This document shows positions 45,932 to 57,412 of a stretch of DNA of 64,000 bases, in pieces. This DNA comes from Lactobacillus amylolyticus DSM 11664 (GTDB lineage Bacteria > Bacillota > Bacilli > Lactobacillales > Lactobacillaceae). Position numbers and translations under genes: made by a program. The stretch's first letter is position 1. The number at the start of each line of letters is the position of its first letter. The DNA lies in the NCBI RefSeq assembly GCF_000178475.1, contig NZ_ADNY01000029.1, positions 1 through 64,000 of the forward strand. Reading direction: 5' to 3'. Under the pieces are notes generated by a model. That model ran no database searches and was not told the origin of the DNA. It worked only from the letters and a program-made list of their open reading frames with translations.

Positions 45932-48025
45932 TTATTTAGCATCTCCGCCGCGCTTTTTAATAATTTCTTCTTGAATTGACTTTGGACATGGTGAGTAGTG
46001 ATCAAATACCATAGTGAAAGTACCACGACCTTGAGTTAATGAACGCAAAGTAGTTGCGTAACCAAACATTTCAGAAAGTGGAACCATAGCATTCAATACC
46101 TTAGCGCCTGAACGGTCGTCCATACCATCCATCGTACCACGACGAGCGGTAATTGAACCCATTACATCACCTAAGTATTCTTCTGGTGTAATGACTTGAA
46201 CCTTCATAATTGGTTCAAGAATTACGGCACCAGCCTTAGGAGCAGCATTCTTCAATGCAAGAGAAGCAGCAACCTTGAAGGCAGCTTCTGATGAGTCGAC
46301 TTCGTGGTAACTACCATCGTAAAGCTTAGCCTTAATGTCAATTAATGGGTAACCTGCAAGAACACCATTCTTCATAGCTTCTTGTAAACCTTGGTCAACT
46401 GCAGGGATAAATTCACGAGGAACAACACCACCAACAATGGCATCTTCGAATTCGTATCCTTTACCTTCTTCATTAGGAATAAAGTCAATCCAAACGTCAC
46501 CGTATTGACCTTTACCACCAGATTGACGAACGAACTTACCTTGAGCCTTAGCTTCCTTGGTGAAGGTTTCACGGTAAGCTACTTGTGGTTCACCGATTTC
46601 AGCTTCAACGTGGAATTCACGCTTCATACGTTCAACCATGATTTGAAGGTGAAGTTCACCCATACCAGCGATCAAAGTTTGACCAGTTTCTGGGTTAGTT
46701 TCAGCCTTAAAGGTTGGGTCTTCTTCAGTAAGCTTTTGCAAAGCAACATCCAACTTATCACGGTCAGCCTTTGACTTAGGTTCAATTGAAACTTGGATAA
46801 CTGGATCTGGAACTTGCAAACTTTCCAAAATAAGTGGACGATCTGGATCAGTTAAAGAGTCACCAGTAGTGGTGTTCTTCAAACCGATAGCACCGGCAAT
46901 ATCACCTGAGAATACTTCTGGAATTTCCTTACGTTCGTTAGCGTGCATTTGAAGCAAACGACCTACACGTTCACGAGTATCCTTAGAAGCATTCAATACG
47001 TAAGAACCTGATTGAAGTGAACCAGTGTAAACACGGATGAAAGTTAAACGTCCAACGAATGGGTCTGAAGCAATCTTAAATGCTAAAGCAGCAAATGGTT
47101 CGCTATCGTTAGCCTTAAGTTCAACTTCTTTACCGGTCTTAGGATCATGAGCAACATAAGGCTTAACGTCTAATGGTGATGGCAAGTAATCTACAACACC
47201 ATCAAGCATCATTTGAACACCCTTGTTCTTGAAGGCTGAACCAGCAAATACTGGGAAGAACTTCAAGTCAATGGTTGCTTTACGGATAGCTGCCTTAATT
47301 TCATCGCTTGAAATTTCGTCACCGTTTAAGTATTTTTCCATGATGCCATCGTCAACATCAGCAACAGCTTCAATTAACTTTTCACGACGAGCTTGTGCTT
47401 CTTCCTTGTATTCATCAGGAACTGGAACAGTATCCCACTTTGAACCAAGCTTGTCTTCGTCGTAGATATCAGCAACCATGTTGATTAAGTCGATAACACC
47501 TTCAAAAGTTTCAGCAGAACCAATTGGCATTTGAACAGCATGTGCATTTGCGTTTAAACGTTCATGCAAAGATTCAACTGACTTATCAAAGTCAGCACCG
47601 ATCTTATCCATCTTGTTAACAAAAACAATACGAGGAACACCGTAAGTTTCAGCTTGACGCCATACGTTTTCAGTCTGTGGTTCAACACCGGCCTGGGCAT
47701 CCAAAACAGTTACGGCACCATCCAAAACACGAAGTGAACGTTCTACTTCGATAGTGAAGTCAACGTGCCCTGGGGTATCGATAATGTTAATTCTGTGGCC
47801 TTTCCATTGAGCAGTAGTGGCTGCTGATGTAATAGTAATACCACGTTCCTTTTCTTCATCCATCCAGTCCATTTGTGAATCACCTTCGTGAGTTTCACCA
47901 ATTTTGTGGATCTTACCAGTGTAGTAAAGGATACGTTCAGTAGTGGTAGTCTTACCCGCATCGATGTGGGCCATGATACCAATATTACGTGTCTTTTCTA
48001 ATGGAAATTCACGCTTGTTAGCCAT
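45932..48025 (-). CDS. fusA: Elongation factor G
   Basis: A 697-residue translocase GTPase. G1 [13 protein letters not shown]2 within [11 protein letters not shown]3 DTPGHVDF, G4 NKMD and G5 GSAF are present, followed by domains II-V with normal spacing ([27 protein letters not shown]). It ends the rpsL-rpsG-fusA operon; tuf is not adjacent. Confidence 0.98.
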   Translation of the reverse strand: MANKREFPLEKTRNIGIMAHIDAGKTTTTERILYYTGKIHKIGETHEGDSQMDWMDEEKERGITITSAATTAQWKGHRINIIDTPGHVDFTIEVERSLRVLDGAVTVLDAQAGVEPQTENVWRQAETYGVPRIVFVNKMDKIGADFDKSVESLHERLNANAHAVQMPIGSAETFEGVIDLINMVADIYDEDKLGSKWDTVPVPDEYKEEAQARREKLIEAVADVDDGIMEKYLNGDEISSDEIKAAIRKATIDLKFFPVFAGSAFKNKGVQMMLDGVVDYLPSPLDVKPYVAHDPKTGKEVELKANDSEPFAALAFKIASDPFVGRLTFIRVYTGSLQSGSYVLNASKDTRERVGRLLQMHANERKEIPEVFSGDIAGAIGLKNTTTGDSLTDPDRPLILESLQVPDPVIQVSIEPKSKADRDKLDVALQKLTEEDPTFKAETNPETGQTLIAGMGELHLQIMVERMKREFHVEAEIGEPQVAYRETFTKEAKAQGKFVRQSGGKGQYGDVWIDFIPNEEGKGYEFEDAIVGGVVPREFIPAVDQGLQEAMKNGVLAGYPLIDIKAKLYDGSYHEVDSSEAAFKVAASLALKNAAPKAGAVILEPIMKVQVITPEEYLGDVMGSITARRGTMDGMDDRSGAKVLNAMVPLSEMFGYATTLRSLTQGRGTFTMVFDHYSPCPKSIQEEIIKKRGGDAK

Positions 48026-48063
48026 AAATATTTTCTCTCCTTAAAATAAAACGAATGAGCAGA

Positions 48064-48534
48064 TTAGAAGCGGTAGTGTGCAAATGCACGGTTAGCTTCA
48101 GCCATACGGTGAACGTCTTCACGCTTCTTAACAGCTGAACCAGTGTTATTAGAAGCATCAATAATTTCGTTAGCTAAACATTCATCCATAGTGTGTTCGT
48201 TACGTAAACGAGCGTATGAAACAAGCCATCTTAAGCCCAAAGTAGTTCTTCTTTCTGGACGAACTTCAACTGGGATTTGATAGTTGGAACCACCGATACG
48301 ACGAGCTCTAACTTCCAAAACTGGCATAACATTATTCATTGCTTCTTCAAAGACATCAAGTGGTTCCTTACCAGTCTTATCCTTAACAATACTGAAAGCA
48401 TCGTAAAGGATTGATGATGCCTTAGCTCTCTTACCATCAACCATTAAGTGGTTAATTAACTTAGTAACAAGTTTTGAGTTGTAAACTGGATCTGCTAAAA
48501 CGTCTTTTTTAGTTACGTGACCTTTTCTAGGCAT
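48064..48534 (-). CDS. rpsG: Ribosomal protein uS7
   Basis: A 156-residue S7 that nucleates the 30S head. [20 protein letters not shown] and [25 protein letters not shown] are diagnostic. str operon. Confidence 0.98.
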   Translation of the reverse strand: MPRKGHVTKKDVLADPVYNSKLVTKLINHLMVDGKRAKASSILYDAFSIVKDKTGKEPLDVFEEAMNNVMPVLEVRARRIGGSNYQIPVEVRPERRTTLGLRWLVSYARLRNEHTMDECLANEIIDASNNTGSAVKKREDVHRMAEANRAFAHYRF

Positions 48535-48550
48535 TATTTAAACCCTCCCT

Positions 48551-48958
48551 TTAATCTTTCTTAGTACCGTACTTAGAACGACTTTGCTTTCTGCCATCAA
48601 CACCAGCAGTATCAAGGGCACCACGAACAATATGGTAACGAACACCAGGAAGGTCCTTTACACGACCACCACGGATTAATACAACTGAGTGTTCTTGCAA
48701 GTTGTGGCCTTCACCTGGAATGTAAGCAGTAACTTCAATCAAGTTTGAAAGACGTACACGAGCATACTTACGCAAAGCTGAGTTAGGTTTCTTAGGTGTC
48801 ATAGTACCAACACGAGTTGCAACACCACGCATTTGTGGAGCTGGGTTGAATACTAATTTCTTCTTCATACTGTTGTAACCGTAGTTCAAAGCTGGTGACT
48901 TTGACTTAGTCGTCTTTGAATGACGGCCTTTTCTTACCAATTGGTTAATGGTTGGCAT
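48551..48958 (-). CDS. rpsL: Ribosomal protein uS12
   Basis: A 135-residue S12 in the decoding centre. The streptomycin-sensitive sequence is normal: [17 protein letters not shown] (Lys43 region) and [14 protein letters not shown] (Lys88 region). First gene of the str operon. Confidence 0.98.
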   Translation of the reverse strand: MPTINQLVRKGRHSKTTKSKSPALNYGYNSMKKKLVFNPAPQMRGVATRVGTMTPKKPNSALRKYARVRLSNLIEVTAYIPGEGHNLQEHSVVLIRGGRVKDLPGVRYHIVRGALDTAGVDGRKQSRSKYGTKKD

Positions 48959-49050
48959 TAAAATTTCCTCCTAAAATAATATTTTTTGTTCACACATCCG
49001 GGAGTTTCTTTTTTGGCTCACGGAAAATCTGTTCAAAACATACAAACAAT

Positions 49051-49078
49051 ATTGTACTACCTTTTAAACAGAAAGCAA
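49051..49078 (-). promoter_or_regulatory. Promoter of the str operon
   Basis: TTGCTT, 16 nt spacer, TACAAT on the minus strand, about 90 nt before rpsL, leaving a short leader with AACTCCCGGATGTG. Confidence 0.7.
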
Positions 49079-49131
49079 ACTATTTCGGTAAATTATCTTT
49101 ATTTTACGTATTTAATAATTGGAGGGATTTT

Positions 49132-49803
49132 ATGCTAATTAATTATTTTGTTAATTTTTTTATTGGAAGCTGTTTAGCTTCACATGCATGTGTCATCTAC
49201 GATCGTTTTGACCAAGGCAATTTTTTATGGGGACATTCGTATTGCGACTTTTGCTTACAACCCTTGGCACTGACTGATGAGTTGCCAATAATCTCATTTT
49301 TAATCCTTAAAGGAAAATGTCGTTTTTGTCATGAAAAAATTTCTTGGACACTTCTTTTGTTTGAAATTTTAGGTGGTTGTGCCTTTCTTCCAATTGATTT
49401 TTCTAATATTAAAAGCTTTTCGACAGGAATCTTTATCTTTTTTGTCCTATTAATTGCCATTTTTGATTTTAACGATAAAGAATTCCCTACAATTTTTTTG
49501 TTACCACTTTTTATTGTTACTTTAACCAAGGCTAACTTTTGGCATTACTTTAACCTTCTTCAATTTTTACCAATTGCTAGCCTATTAATCCTCTACGTTT
49601 ATAAGAAAAAGCTAGGCAGCGGTGACCTTTACCTTTATCTATCAATTGCCTCCTTCTTTAATCCGCAATTTGCTAATGAAGTTTTTCTAATTGCATCCAT
49701 TCTTGTTATTCTTTCTTATTTATTTGAAAAACATCAGAGCTACTCATCTAGTTTTGCATTTATTCCTTATATTTTTACGGCCTTAATAATTAAAAATTTT
49801 TAG
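49132..49803 (+). CDS. Type IV prepilin peptidase (ComC/PilD family)
   Basis: A 223-residue membrane aspartyl protease. It has two cytoplasmic CxxC pairs (YCDFCLQP and CRFCHEK), the first catalytic Asp in AIFDFNDKEFP and the GxGD motif in KKLGSGDLYLYLSIASF, within about seven membrane helices. Such enzymes cut and N-methylate the leader of competence pseudopilins. ATTGGAGGGATTTT precedes the ATG at 49132; longer in-frame starts overlap the rpsL promoter. It lies alone between rpsL and rpoC in the opposite orientation. Confidence 0.88.
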   Translation: MLINYFVNFFIGSCLASHACVIYDRFDQGNFLWGHSYCDFCLQPLALTDELPIISFLILKGKCRFCHEKISWTLLLFEILGGCAFLPIDFSNIKSFSTGIFIFFVLLIAIFDFNDKEFPTIFLLPLFIVTLTKANFWHYFNLLQFLPIASLLILYVYKKKLGSGDLYLYLSIASFFNPQFANEVFLIASILVILSYLFEKHQSYSSSFAFIPYIFTALIIKNF

Positions 49804-49845
49804 ACAAAAAAGCTTCCATCATCTTTCATGATGGAAGCTTTTCTA
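49804..49845. terminator. Bidirectional terminator between the prepilin peptidase gene and rpoC
   Basis: AAAAAAGCTTCCATCAT-CTTTCAT-GATGGAAGCTTTT hairpin between converging genes. Confidence 0.92.
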
Positions 49846-49866
49846 TTTTTCTCTAACAGAATTTTA

Positions 49867-52800
49867 TTACTTTTGTGGAGTTGCTTTGTCCTTTTCGTCT
49901 TTTTCCTTCATTTGTCTTTCAATATCGGCAATTGAATAAACTGATTGAGGTTTAGCAACATCTGCTTGTGGTTCCATATTACGGTAAACAGGCATACCAG
50001 TACCAGCTGGAATAATCTTACCAATAATAACGTTTTCCTTAAGCCCAAGAAGTGGATCGTTCTTGCCACGAATAGAAGCATCGGTAAGAACACGAGTAGT
50101 TTCCTGGAATGAAGCAGCTGACAAGAAACTATTAGTTTCCAAAGCGGCCTTAGTAATACCTAAGATGACACTTTGAGCAGTTGCGGGAATACCACCAGAA
50201 ATAATAACTTCCTTGTTACGGTCTCTAAATTGACCGATATCCATAACTTCACCAGGCAACATGTCAGTTTCACCTGGATCAAGGATACGAACCCTTTGCA
50301 ACATTTGACGAGTCAATACTTCAACGTGTTTATCTGAAATATCTACACCCTGCATTCTATAAGCTTTTTGAACTTCAGCCAAAATGTATTCTTCAGTTGT
50401 TAAAGTATCAGTTACTTGAATCAATTCCTTAGGATCAATTGAACCAAGAGTCAACTTGTCACCACGGTGAACTGTATCGCCTTCAGCTACAGCAACAGAT
50501 GCAGTGTAAGGGACATCGTATGATCTTGTATCAATCTTGCCCTTTACAGTAATTTCACGCGTGTGATCTGCTGGGTTTTCTTGAATTGAATCAACAATAC
50601 CATCAACTTCAGAAATTGTAGCACGACCCTTAGGGTTACGAGCTTCAAATAATTCTTGAACACGAGGTAAACCTTGAGTAATATCTTCAGCACCGGCAAC
50701 ACCACCGTTGTGGAAAGTTCTCAAAGTAAGCTGAGTACCTGGTTCACCAATTGATTGAGCGGCAACAGTACCAACCGCTTCGCCAACTTCAACTTCTTCA
50801 CCAGTAGCAAGGTTCATACCATAACACTTACGACATACACCGTGAGGAGTATCACAAGTAAGGATTGAACGAATCTTAACGTGAGTTAAACCAGCATCAC
50901 AAACTTTGTGAGCCAAGTTTTCGTCCATCATGACGTCCTTAGCTACGATAGTTTCACCAGTCTTAGGATCCTTAACTGTTTCAGCAGTGAAACGACCAAG
51001 CAAACGATCGAATAATGGTTCGATCATTTCGTCACCTTCCATGATGGCGCTAACTGTAATACCACGATCAGTACCACAATCATCATCACGAATAATAACG
51101 TCCTGAGCAACATCAACCAAACGACGAGTTAAGTAACCTGACTGGGCAGTCTTCAAAGCCGTATCGGTCATACCTTTACGAGCACCGTGAGTGGACATGA
51201 ATAATTCTAGTACTGACAAACCTTCCTTGAAGTTTGAAGTAACAGGAATTTCGAACAAACCACCGTTAGGAGTAGCCATCAAACCACGCATACCAGCTAA
51301 CTGAGTAAAGTTTGAAATGTTACCACGGGCACCAGAGTCGGCCATGATTGTAATTGGGTTTCTTGGGTCATAGATTTGTGCAATTTCATTTTGAACTTCG
51401 TCTTTACACTTGTTCCAAATGCTAATTACACGGTCGTGACGTTCTTGCTCAGTAATCAGACCTCTTCTGAATTGTTTAGATACAATATCAACTTGCTTGT
51501 GGGCCTTATCTACCTTTTCATCCTTATCAGTAATTTCTGGAACGTCAGTCATACCAATAGTGATACCTGAAGTAGTTGAACTTGTGTAACCTAATTTCTT
51601 CAAATCATCCAAGTATTCAGACGTTCTTTGAACCTTGTAGTACTTGTATACAGTAGCAATTGAATCTGATAAGAAGTCCTTCTTAAATGGAGCAGCAATC
51701 AAATCATCGGCAATTGAATCAATCTTCTCATGAATGTCTTCGCCTTCAGCTAAGAAGTACTTAGCATCTACAGGATTATTCAAGTTTTTCTCAGTTGGTT
51801 CATTAATGTAGAAATAATCATCTGGGAAAATTTGGTTGAAGACAATCTTACCATAAGTAGTAATAAAGATACCGTGTTCGTGACCTTTTGGCCATGGCTT
51901 CTTAGGCATTGAATCAGCTGACATACCAATAATAGTATGGTAGTGAATGTCACCATTTGCATAAGCAACAGCAGCTTCAGCTGGTGAAGTAAAGATCATG
52001 CCTTCACCTTCACGACCCTTTTCAGCCTGAGTTAACCAGTAGTTACCCAAAACAATATCCTGTGATGGAGTAACGATTGGCTTACCATCCTTAGGAGCTA
52101 AAATATGGTGCGCAGCAAGCATTAACAAACGAGATTCAGCAACAGCTTCATCTGACAAAGGAACGTGAATAGCCATCTGGTCCCCATCGAAGTCGGCGTT
52201 GTAAGCTTCACATGCTAATGGGTGCAAACGAATTGACTTACCAGGAACCAATACTGGTTCGAAGGCTTGAATACTCAAACGGTGAAGAGTAGGTGCACGG
52301 TTCAAAAGAACTGGACGTTCCTTAATTACATCTTCAAGTACATCCCAGATATCATCATCTTCACGATCAATCTTACGTTTAGCATTCTTAATGTTTGATG
52401 CAATACCACGCTTAACTAATTCGTGCATTACGAATGGCTTGAACAATTCAAGAGCCATTGGACGAGGAACACCACATTGATAGAACTTCAATTTTGGTGA
52501 AACATCGATAACTGAACGACCTGAGTAGTCAACACGCTTACCAAGCAAGTTCTGACGGAAACGACCTTGCTTACCTTTAAGCATATGTGAAAGTGACTTA
52601 AGTGGACGGTTACCTGGTCCAACAACTGGACGACCACGACGACCGTTATCAATTAAAGCATCAACAGCTTCTTGAAGCATCCGCTTTTCATTTTGAACAA
52701 TGATATTAGGAGCATTCAAATCAAGCAATCTCTTCAGACGATTGTTACGGTTGATAACACGTCTGTATAAATCGTTTAAATCGGAAGTGGCAAAACGTCC

Positions 52801-53538
52801 ACCTTCAAGTTGAACCATTGGACGAAGATCTGGTGGAATAACTGGAACAGCATCCATAACCATCCATTCTGGCTTATTGCCGGAGTTCTTGAATGCGTCC
52901 AAAATGTCCAATCTTCTAATAGCACGTGTACGTTTTTGACCAGTTGCAGTTTGAAGTTCTTTCTTCAAATCAGCAACTTCTTTAGCTAAGTCAACTTTCT
53001 TAAGCAAATCACGGATAGCTTCAGCACCCATCTTTGCTTCAAAACGATTGCCGTACTTAGCTTTTTGCTCACGGTATTCAGCTTCAGTTAATAATTGCTT
53101 AGGTTCAAGATCTGTATCGCCTGGATCAATTACGATATAAGCTGCAAAATAGATAACTTCTTCAAGCAATCTTGGAGAAATATCCAAAACAAGACCCATT
53201 TTTGATGGAATACCCTTGAAGTACCAAATGTGAGTAACAGGTGCGGCCAATTCAATGTGGCCCATCCGTTCTCTTCTTACTTTAGAAGAAGTAACTTCAA
53301 CACCGCATCGATCACAAATAATTCCACGGTATCTAACACCCTTATATTTACCACACGCACATGACCAATCTTTAGTTGGACCAAAGATTCGTTCATCAAA
53401 CAAACCATCTTTTTCTGGCTTTAAAGTACGGTAGTTAATGGTTTCTGGCTTCTTAACTTCACCATATGACCAGCTTCTGATCTTGTTAGGTGATGCAAGA
53501 CCAATTTGCATACTTTCAAACTTATTTACGTCGATCAA
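49867..53538 (-). CDS. rpoC: RNA polymerase subunit beta-prime
   Basis: A 1223-residue subunit holding the active site: [15 protein letters not shown] chelates the catalytic Mg. The first zinc site is [20 protein letters not shown] near residue 60 and the second is [13 protein letters not shown] near residue 885. The length fits lactobacilli, which lack the long insertions of proteobacteria. It follows rpoB by 15 nt. Confidence 0.98.
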   Translation of the reverse strand: MIDVNKFESMQIGLASPNKIRSWSYGEVKKPETINYRTLKPEKDGLFDERIFGPTKDWSCACGKYKGVRYRGIICDRCGVEVTSSKVRRERMGHIELAAPVTHIWYFKGIPSKMGLVLDISPRLLEEVIYFAAYIVIDPGDTDLEPKQLLTEAEYREQKAKYGNRFEAKMGAEAIRDLLKKVDLAKEVADLKKELQTATGQKRTRAIRRLDILDAFKNSGNKPEWMVMDAVPVIPPDLRPMVQLEGGRFATSDLNDLYRRVINRNNRLKRLLDLNAPNIIVQNEKRMLQEAVDALIDNGRRGRPVVGPGNRPLKSLSHMLKGKQGRFRQNLLGKRVDYSGRSVIDVSPKLKFYQCGVPRPMALELFKPFVMHELVKRGIASNIKNAKRKIDREDDDIWDVLEDVIKERPVLLNRAPTLHRLSIQAFEPVLVPGKSIRLHPLACEAYNADFDGDQMAIHVPLSDEAVAESRLLMLAAHHILAPKDGKPIVTPSQDIVLGNYWLTQAEKGREGEGMIFTSPAEAAVAYANGDIHYHTIIGMSADSMPKKPWPKGHEHGIFITTYGKIVFNQIFPDDYFYINEPTEKNLNNPVDAKYFLAEGEDIHEKIDSIADDLIAAPFKKDFLSDSIATVYKYYKVQRTSEYLDDLKKLGYTSSTTSGITIGMTDVPEITDKDEKVDKAHKQVDIVSKQFRRGLITEQERHDRVISIWNKCKDEVQNEIAQIYDPRNPITIMADSGARGNISNFTQLAGMRGLMATPNGGLFEIPVTSNFKEGLSVLELFMSTHGARKGMTDTALKTAQSGYLTRRLVDVAQDVIIRDDDCGTDRGITVSAIMEGDEMIEPLFDRLLGRFTAETVKDPKTGETIVAKDVMMDENLAHKVCDAGLTHVKIRSILTCDTPHGVCRKCYGMNLATGEEVEVGEAVGTVAAQSIGEPGTQLTLRTFHNGGVAGAEDITQGLPRVQELFEARNPKGRATISEVDGIVDSIQENPADHTREITVKGKIDTRSYDVPYTASVAVAEGDTVHRGDKLTLGSIDPKELIQVTDTLTTEEYILAEVQKAYRMQGVDISDKHVEVLTRQMLQRVRILDPGETDMLPGEVMDIGQFRDRNKEVIISGGIPATAQSVILGITKAALETNSFLSAASFQETTRVLTDASIRGKNDPLLGLKENVIIGKIIPAGTGMPVYRNMEPQADVAKPQSVYSIADIERQMKEKDEKDKATPQK

Positions 53539-53553
53539 AAGTTTAACCTCCTA

Positions 53554-56500
53554 CTACTTAGAAACTTTATCGTCAGACTTGTCTACTGGTTCCTTTTCAG
53601 GTTTGTCTTCAGCAGCTTTTTCATCTGATTTTTCAGTTTCTTTGGCTAACTTCTTCTTTTCTTGTTCTTCAGCCATCCGTGACAAAGTATCAATATTTAA
53701 ATGTTCATTTGAATCGTCATCCATATCACGCAATTCAATTTCATTATGATTCATATCAAGAACTCTGATATCCAAACCTAATGATTGAAGTTCTTTAACA
53801 AGAACACGGAATGATTCAGGAACACCTGGCTTAGGAATTCTTTCACCCTTAACAATGGCTTCGTATGCTCTTACACGACCAACAACGTCATCTGACTTGT
53901 AAGTCAAGATTTCTTGCAATGTGTATGCAGCACCGTAAGCTTCAAGGGCCCAAACTTCCATTTCACCGAAACGCTGACCACCAAATTGTGCTTTACCACC
54001 AAGTGGTTGTTGAGTAACCAATGAGTAAGGCCCAATTGAACGAGCGTGGATCTTATCATCAACCATGTGAGTAAGTTTCAAGTAGTGCATAACACCAACT
54101 GAAACACGGTTGTGGAATGGTTCACCGGAACGACCATCGTAAATAACAGTCTTACCGTCTTTATCCACACCAGCTTGACGAACAGTATTCCAAACTTCGT
54201 CTTCGTTAGCACCATCAAATACTGGAGTAGCTACGTGAATACCCAATTGACGAGCAGCGGCACCTAAGTGCAATTCCAAAAGCTGTCCAATGTTCATACG
54301 TGATGGAACACCCATTGGGTTCAAACAAATATCTACTGGAGTACCATCTGGCAAATATGGCATATCTTCTTCTGGTACAACTGCAGCAACAGTACCTTTG
54401 TTACCGTGACGACCAGACATCTTGTCCCCAACTTGAATCTTTCTCTTTTGGGCAATGTAAACACGAACCATTGTGTTAACACCTGGTGAAAGTTCATCGC
54501 CTGCTTCACGAGTGTAGACCTTAACGTCTTGAACAATACCGCCACCACCGTGTGGTACACGAAGTGAAGTATCACGAACTTCACGAGCCTTTTCACCAAA
54601 GATAGCATGAAGCAATCTTTCTTCGGCTGATAATTCAGTAACACCCTTTGGCGTTACCTTACCAACTAAGATATCACCATCATGAACTTCAGCACCGATT
54701 CGAACAATACCATCTTCGTCCAAATCCTTCAAAGCGTCTTCACCAACGTTAGGAATTTCACGAGTAATTTCTTCTGGACCAAGCTTAGTATCACGTGCTT
54801 CTGATTCATAATCTTCAATACTGATTGAAGTGTAAACATCGTCTTTAACAAGACGTTCAGAAAGCATGATGGCATCTTCGTAGTTGTACATGTTCCAAGT
54901 CATAAAGGCAATCAATGGGTTTTGACCCAAAGCAAGTTCACCGTGGTCCATTGCTGGACCATTAGCAATAATGTCGCTTGCATCAACCTTATCACCCTTC
55001 TTAACGTTAGGAGTTTGGTTGTATGACTTAGAGTTGTTTGAACGACGATACTTTTCAAGAGTGTACTTATCTAAAGTACCATCTTCACGTCTAATTCTGA
55101 TTTCATTACCATCAACATATTCAACCGTACCTGGAGCCTTAGCTAAAAGTGCAGCACCTGAGTCATGAGCAGCACGGTATTCCATACCAGTACCAACAAG
55201 TGAACCATGAGGATTAATCAATGGTGCAGCCTGACGTTGCTGGTTGGCACCCATCAAAGCACGGTTTGAGTCGTCGTTTTCAAGGAATGGAATACATGCA
55301 GAAGCTACAGACACAACTTGTTTAGGAATAACGTCCATGTAGTCGATCTTGTCTGGAGAAACTTCGACGTTGTCTTCCTTGTGACGAGCCAAAATCAATT
55401 TTTCTTTGAAGGAACCATCTTCGTTCAAAGGAGTGTTGGCACCGGCAATGATGTAGTTATCTTCAACATCAGCTGTTAAGTAGTCGATCTTATCAGTAAC
55501 CTTGTGAGTCTTCCAAGATACACGACGGTATGGAGTTTCAATAAAACCATACTTGTTAATAATCGCATATGTAGCCAAAGAGTTGATCAAACCAATGTTA
55601 GGACCTTCTGGCGTTTCAATAGGACATAGACGACCATAGTGAGTATAGTGAACGTCACGAACTTCATAACCAGCACGATCACGAGTCAAACCACCAGGCC
55701 CTAAGGCTGACATACGACGCTTGTGTGTCAATTCACCCAATGGGTTGTGTTGGTCCATAAACTGTGAAAGTTGTGAAGAACCAAAGAATTCTTTGATACT
55801 TGCAACGATTGGACGAATGTTGATCAATTGTTGTGGAGTTACGGTTGAAGGATCTTGAATTGACATTCTTTCACGAACAACACGTTCCATTCTTGCCAAA
55901 CCAATTCTGAATTGGTTTTGAAGAAGTTCACCAACACGACGAATACGACGGTTACCTAAGTGGTCAATATCGTCAGTAGTACCAATTTGATCTTGTAAAG
56001 CAAAGAAGTAGTTGATTGAAGATAAAACATCAGCTGGAGTCAAGTGCTTTACATCTGAACCGATATGACCATTAGAAATAAGCTTAACTTCTCTTTCAGG
56101 GTTAACCTTTGAGTAAACTTTAATTTCTTGAACAGTAATTGGGTCTGACAAAACACCTTCCTTTGAAGGTTGGTAAGTTACCATCTTGAAGTCATCACGA
56201 TCAAGGTACTTTTCAAGTTTGTCCATTACTTCGTGAGTAACAACAGTACCCTTCTTAGCAATAATTTCACCAGTATCTGGATCAGCTAAAGTTTCAGCCA
56301 AAGTTTGCCCATATAGACGGTTCTTAAGTGAAAGCTTCTTGTTGATCTTATAACGACCTACTGTAGCCAAGTCATAACGACGTGGATCAAAGAAACGAGC
56401 GTACAAAAGTGAACGTGAAGAATCAGTAGTCTTTGGTTCACCTGGACGCAGTCTTTCATAAATATCCTTTAAAGCTTCAGCAACACGTGAGTCAGCTGGG

Positions 56501-57186
56501 TTCTTGTGAACATCCTTGTCCAAAGTAAATTGCAAAGTATCACTTTGACCAAACATATCTAAGATTTCGCCATCTGAGCCAAGGCCCATTGCTCTAATTA
56601 AAACAGTCAAAGGCAACTTACGAGTACGGTCAACACGTACGTAAGAAACATTTTTAGCATCCGTTTCATATTCAAGCCAAGCACCACGGTTAGGAATTAC
56701 TGTTGTGCCAAAGGTTTGACGACCATTTTTATCAAAATCGCCTGAGTAATATACACCAGGTGATCTTACCAATTGAGAAACGATAACTCTTTCAGCACCA
56801 TTAACAATGAATGAACCTGATTCGGTCATCAAAGGCAAATCGCCAAAGAATACATCTTGAGTCTTGATTTCGCCAGTTTCTTGGTTGGTTAATTTTAAAG
56901 TAACATGCATAGGTGCAGCATAAGTTGCATCATGATCACGAGCTTCATCGACAGTATACTTAGGCTTTTGAAGCTTATAACCTACATATTCAAGTGACAA
57001 CTTACCTGAAAAGTCGCCAATTGGCATAATGTCATCAAAAACTTCTTTAATGCCTTTGTCGAGAAACCACTTATATGATTGGGTTTGAACATCGGTCAAG
57101 TTAGGTAGTTTCAAAACTTCTTTAATCTTTGAAAAGCTACGTCTTGTTCGGTGTTTACCGTAATTCAATACGTGTCCGTTTAACAA
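53554..57186 (-). CDS. rpoB: RNA polymerase subunit beta
   Basis: A 1210-residue subunit. The rifampicin region ([34 protein letters not shown]) has wild-type residues at the usual resistance sites, and [13 protein letters not shown] is intact. The C-terminus has an acidic/lysine tail (about 45 residues) typical of lactobacilli. The start is TTG at 57186, 6 nt after AAAGGATG. rpoBC has its own promoter and a structured leader. Confidence 0.98.
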   Translation of the reverse strand: MLNGHVLNYGKHRTRRSFSKIKEVLKLPNLTDVQTQSYKWFLDKGIKEVFDDIMPIGDFSGKLSLEYVGYKLQKPKYTVDEARDHDATYAAPMHVTLKLTNQETGEIKTQDVFFGDLPLMTESGSFIVNGAERVIVSQLVRSPGVYYSGDFDKNGRQTFGTTVIPNRGAWLEYETDAKNVSYVRVDRTRKLPLTVLIRAMGLGSDGEILDMFGQSDTLQFTLDKDVHKNPADSRVAEALKDIYERLRPGEPKTTDSSRSLLYARFFDPRRYDLATVGRYKINKKLSLKNRLYGQTLAETLADPDTGEIIAKKGTVVTHEVMDKLEKYLDRDDFKMVTYQPSKEGVLSDPITVQEIKVYSKVNPEREVKLISNGHIGSDVKHLTPADVLSSINYFFALQDQIGTTDDIDHLGNRRIRRVGELLQNQFRIGLARMERVVRERMSIQDPSTVTPQQLINIRPIVASIKEFFGSSQLSQFMDQHNPLGELTHKRRMSALGPGGLTRDRAGYEVRDVHYTHYGRLCPIETPEGPNIGLINSLATYAIINKYGFIETPYRRVSWKTHKVTDKIDYLTADVEDNYIIAGANTPLNEDGSFKEKLILARHKEDNVEVSPDKIDYMDVIPKQVVSVASACIPFLENDDSNRALMGANQQRQAAPLINPHGSLVGTGMEYRAAHDSGAALLAKAPGTVEYVDGNEIRIRREDGTLDKYTLEKYRRSNNSKSYNQTPNVKKGDKVDASDIIANGPAMDHGELALGQNPLIAFMTWNMYNYEDAIMLSERLVKDDVYTSISIEDYESEARDTKLGPEEITREIPNVGEDALKDLDEDGIVRIGAEVHDGDILVGKVTPKGVTELSAEERLLHAIFGEKAREVRDTSLRVPHGGGGIVQDVKVYTREAGDELSPGVNTMVRVYIAQKRKIQVGDKMSGRHGNKGTVAAVVPEEDMPYLPDGTPVDICLNPMGVPSRMNIGQLLELHLGAAARQLGIHVATPVFDGANEDEVWNTVRQAGVDKDGKTVIYDGRSGEPFHNRVSVGVMHYLKLTHMVDDKIHARSIGPYSLVTQQPLGGKAQFGGQRFGEMEVWALEAYGAAYTLQEILTYKSDDVVGRVRAYEAIVKGERIPKPGVPESFRVLVKELQSLGLDIRVLDMNHNEIELRDMDDDSNEHLNIDTLSRMAEEQEKKKLAKETEKSDEKAAEDKPEKEPVDKSDDKVSK

Positions 57187-57261
57187 GGAAAAACATCCTT
57201 TCTGTTAGAGAAAGCAAATATTACAATTCTGTTACAAATAAAAAAAACTGCAATTTTAGGC

Positions 57262-57332
57262 ATAAAAAAGACAAAAACAACTAAGTGTCGTTTTTGTCTT
57301 TATCATTTTGCTGGACAATAGATCAGCAAAAT
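57262..57332 (-). promoter_or_regulatory. Tandem hairpins in the rpoBC leader, the second terminator-like
   Basis: Downstream of the rpoBC promoter, the minus strand first has ATTTTGCTG-10 nt-CAGCAAAAT (57305-57332). It then has AAAGACAAAAAC-loop-GTTTTTGTCTTT followed by six T (57262-57301). The second is an intrinsic-terminator form. Because it lies after the promoter it may attenuate rpoBC as well as end clpC read-through. Confidence 0.7.
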
Positions 57333-57362
57333 CCTGAAATTCAGCCTTTTAAATCACTCATC

Positions 57363-57391
57363 ACTATACTTGCTTTTGAGGAATTTGTCAA
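57363..57391 (-). promoter_or_regulatory. Promoter of rpoBC
   Basis: Consensus TTGACA, 17 nt spacer, TATAGT on the minus strand, starting 22 nt after the clpC stop. It gives a leader of about 170 nt before rpoB. Confidence 0.88.
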
Positions 57392-57412
57392 CTGCAAGAC
57401 CTGCTAAATCAA

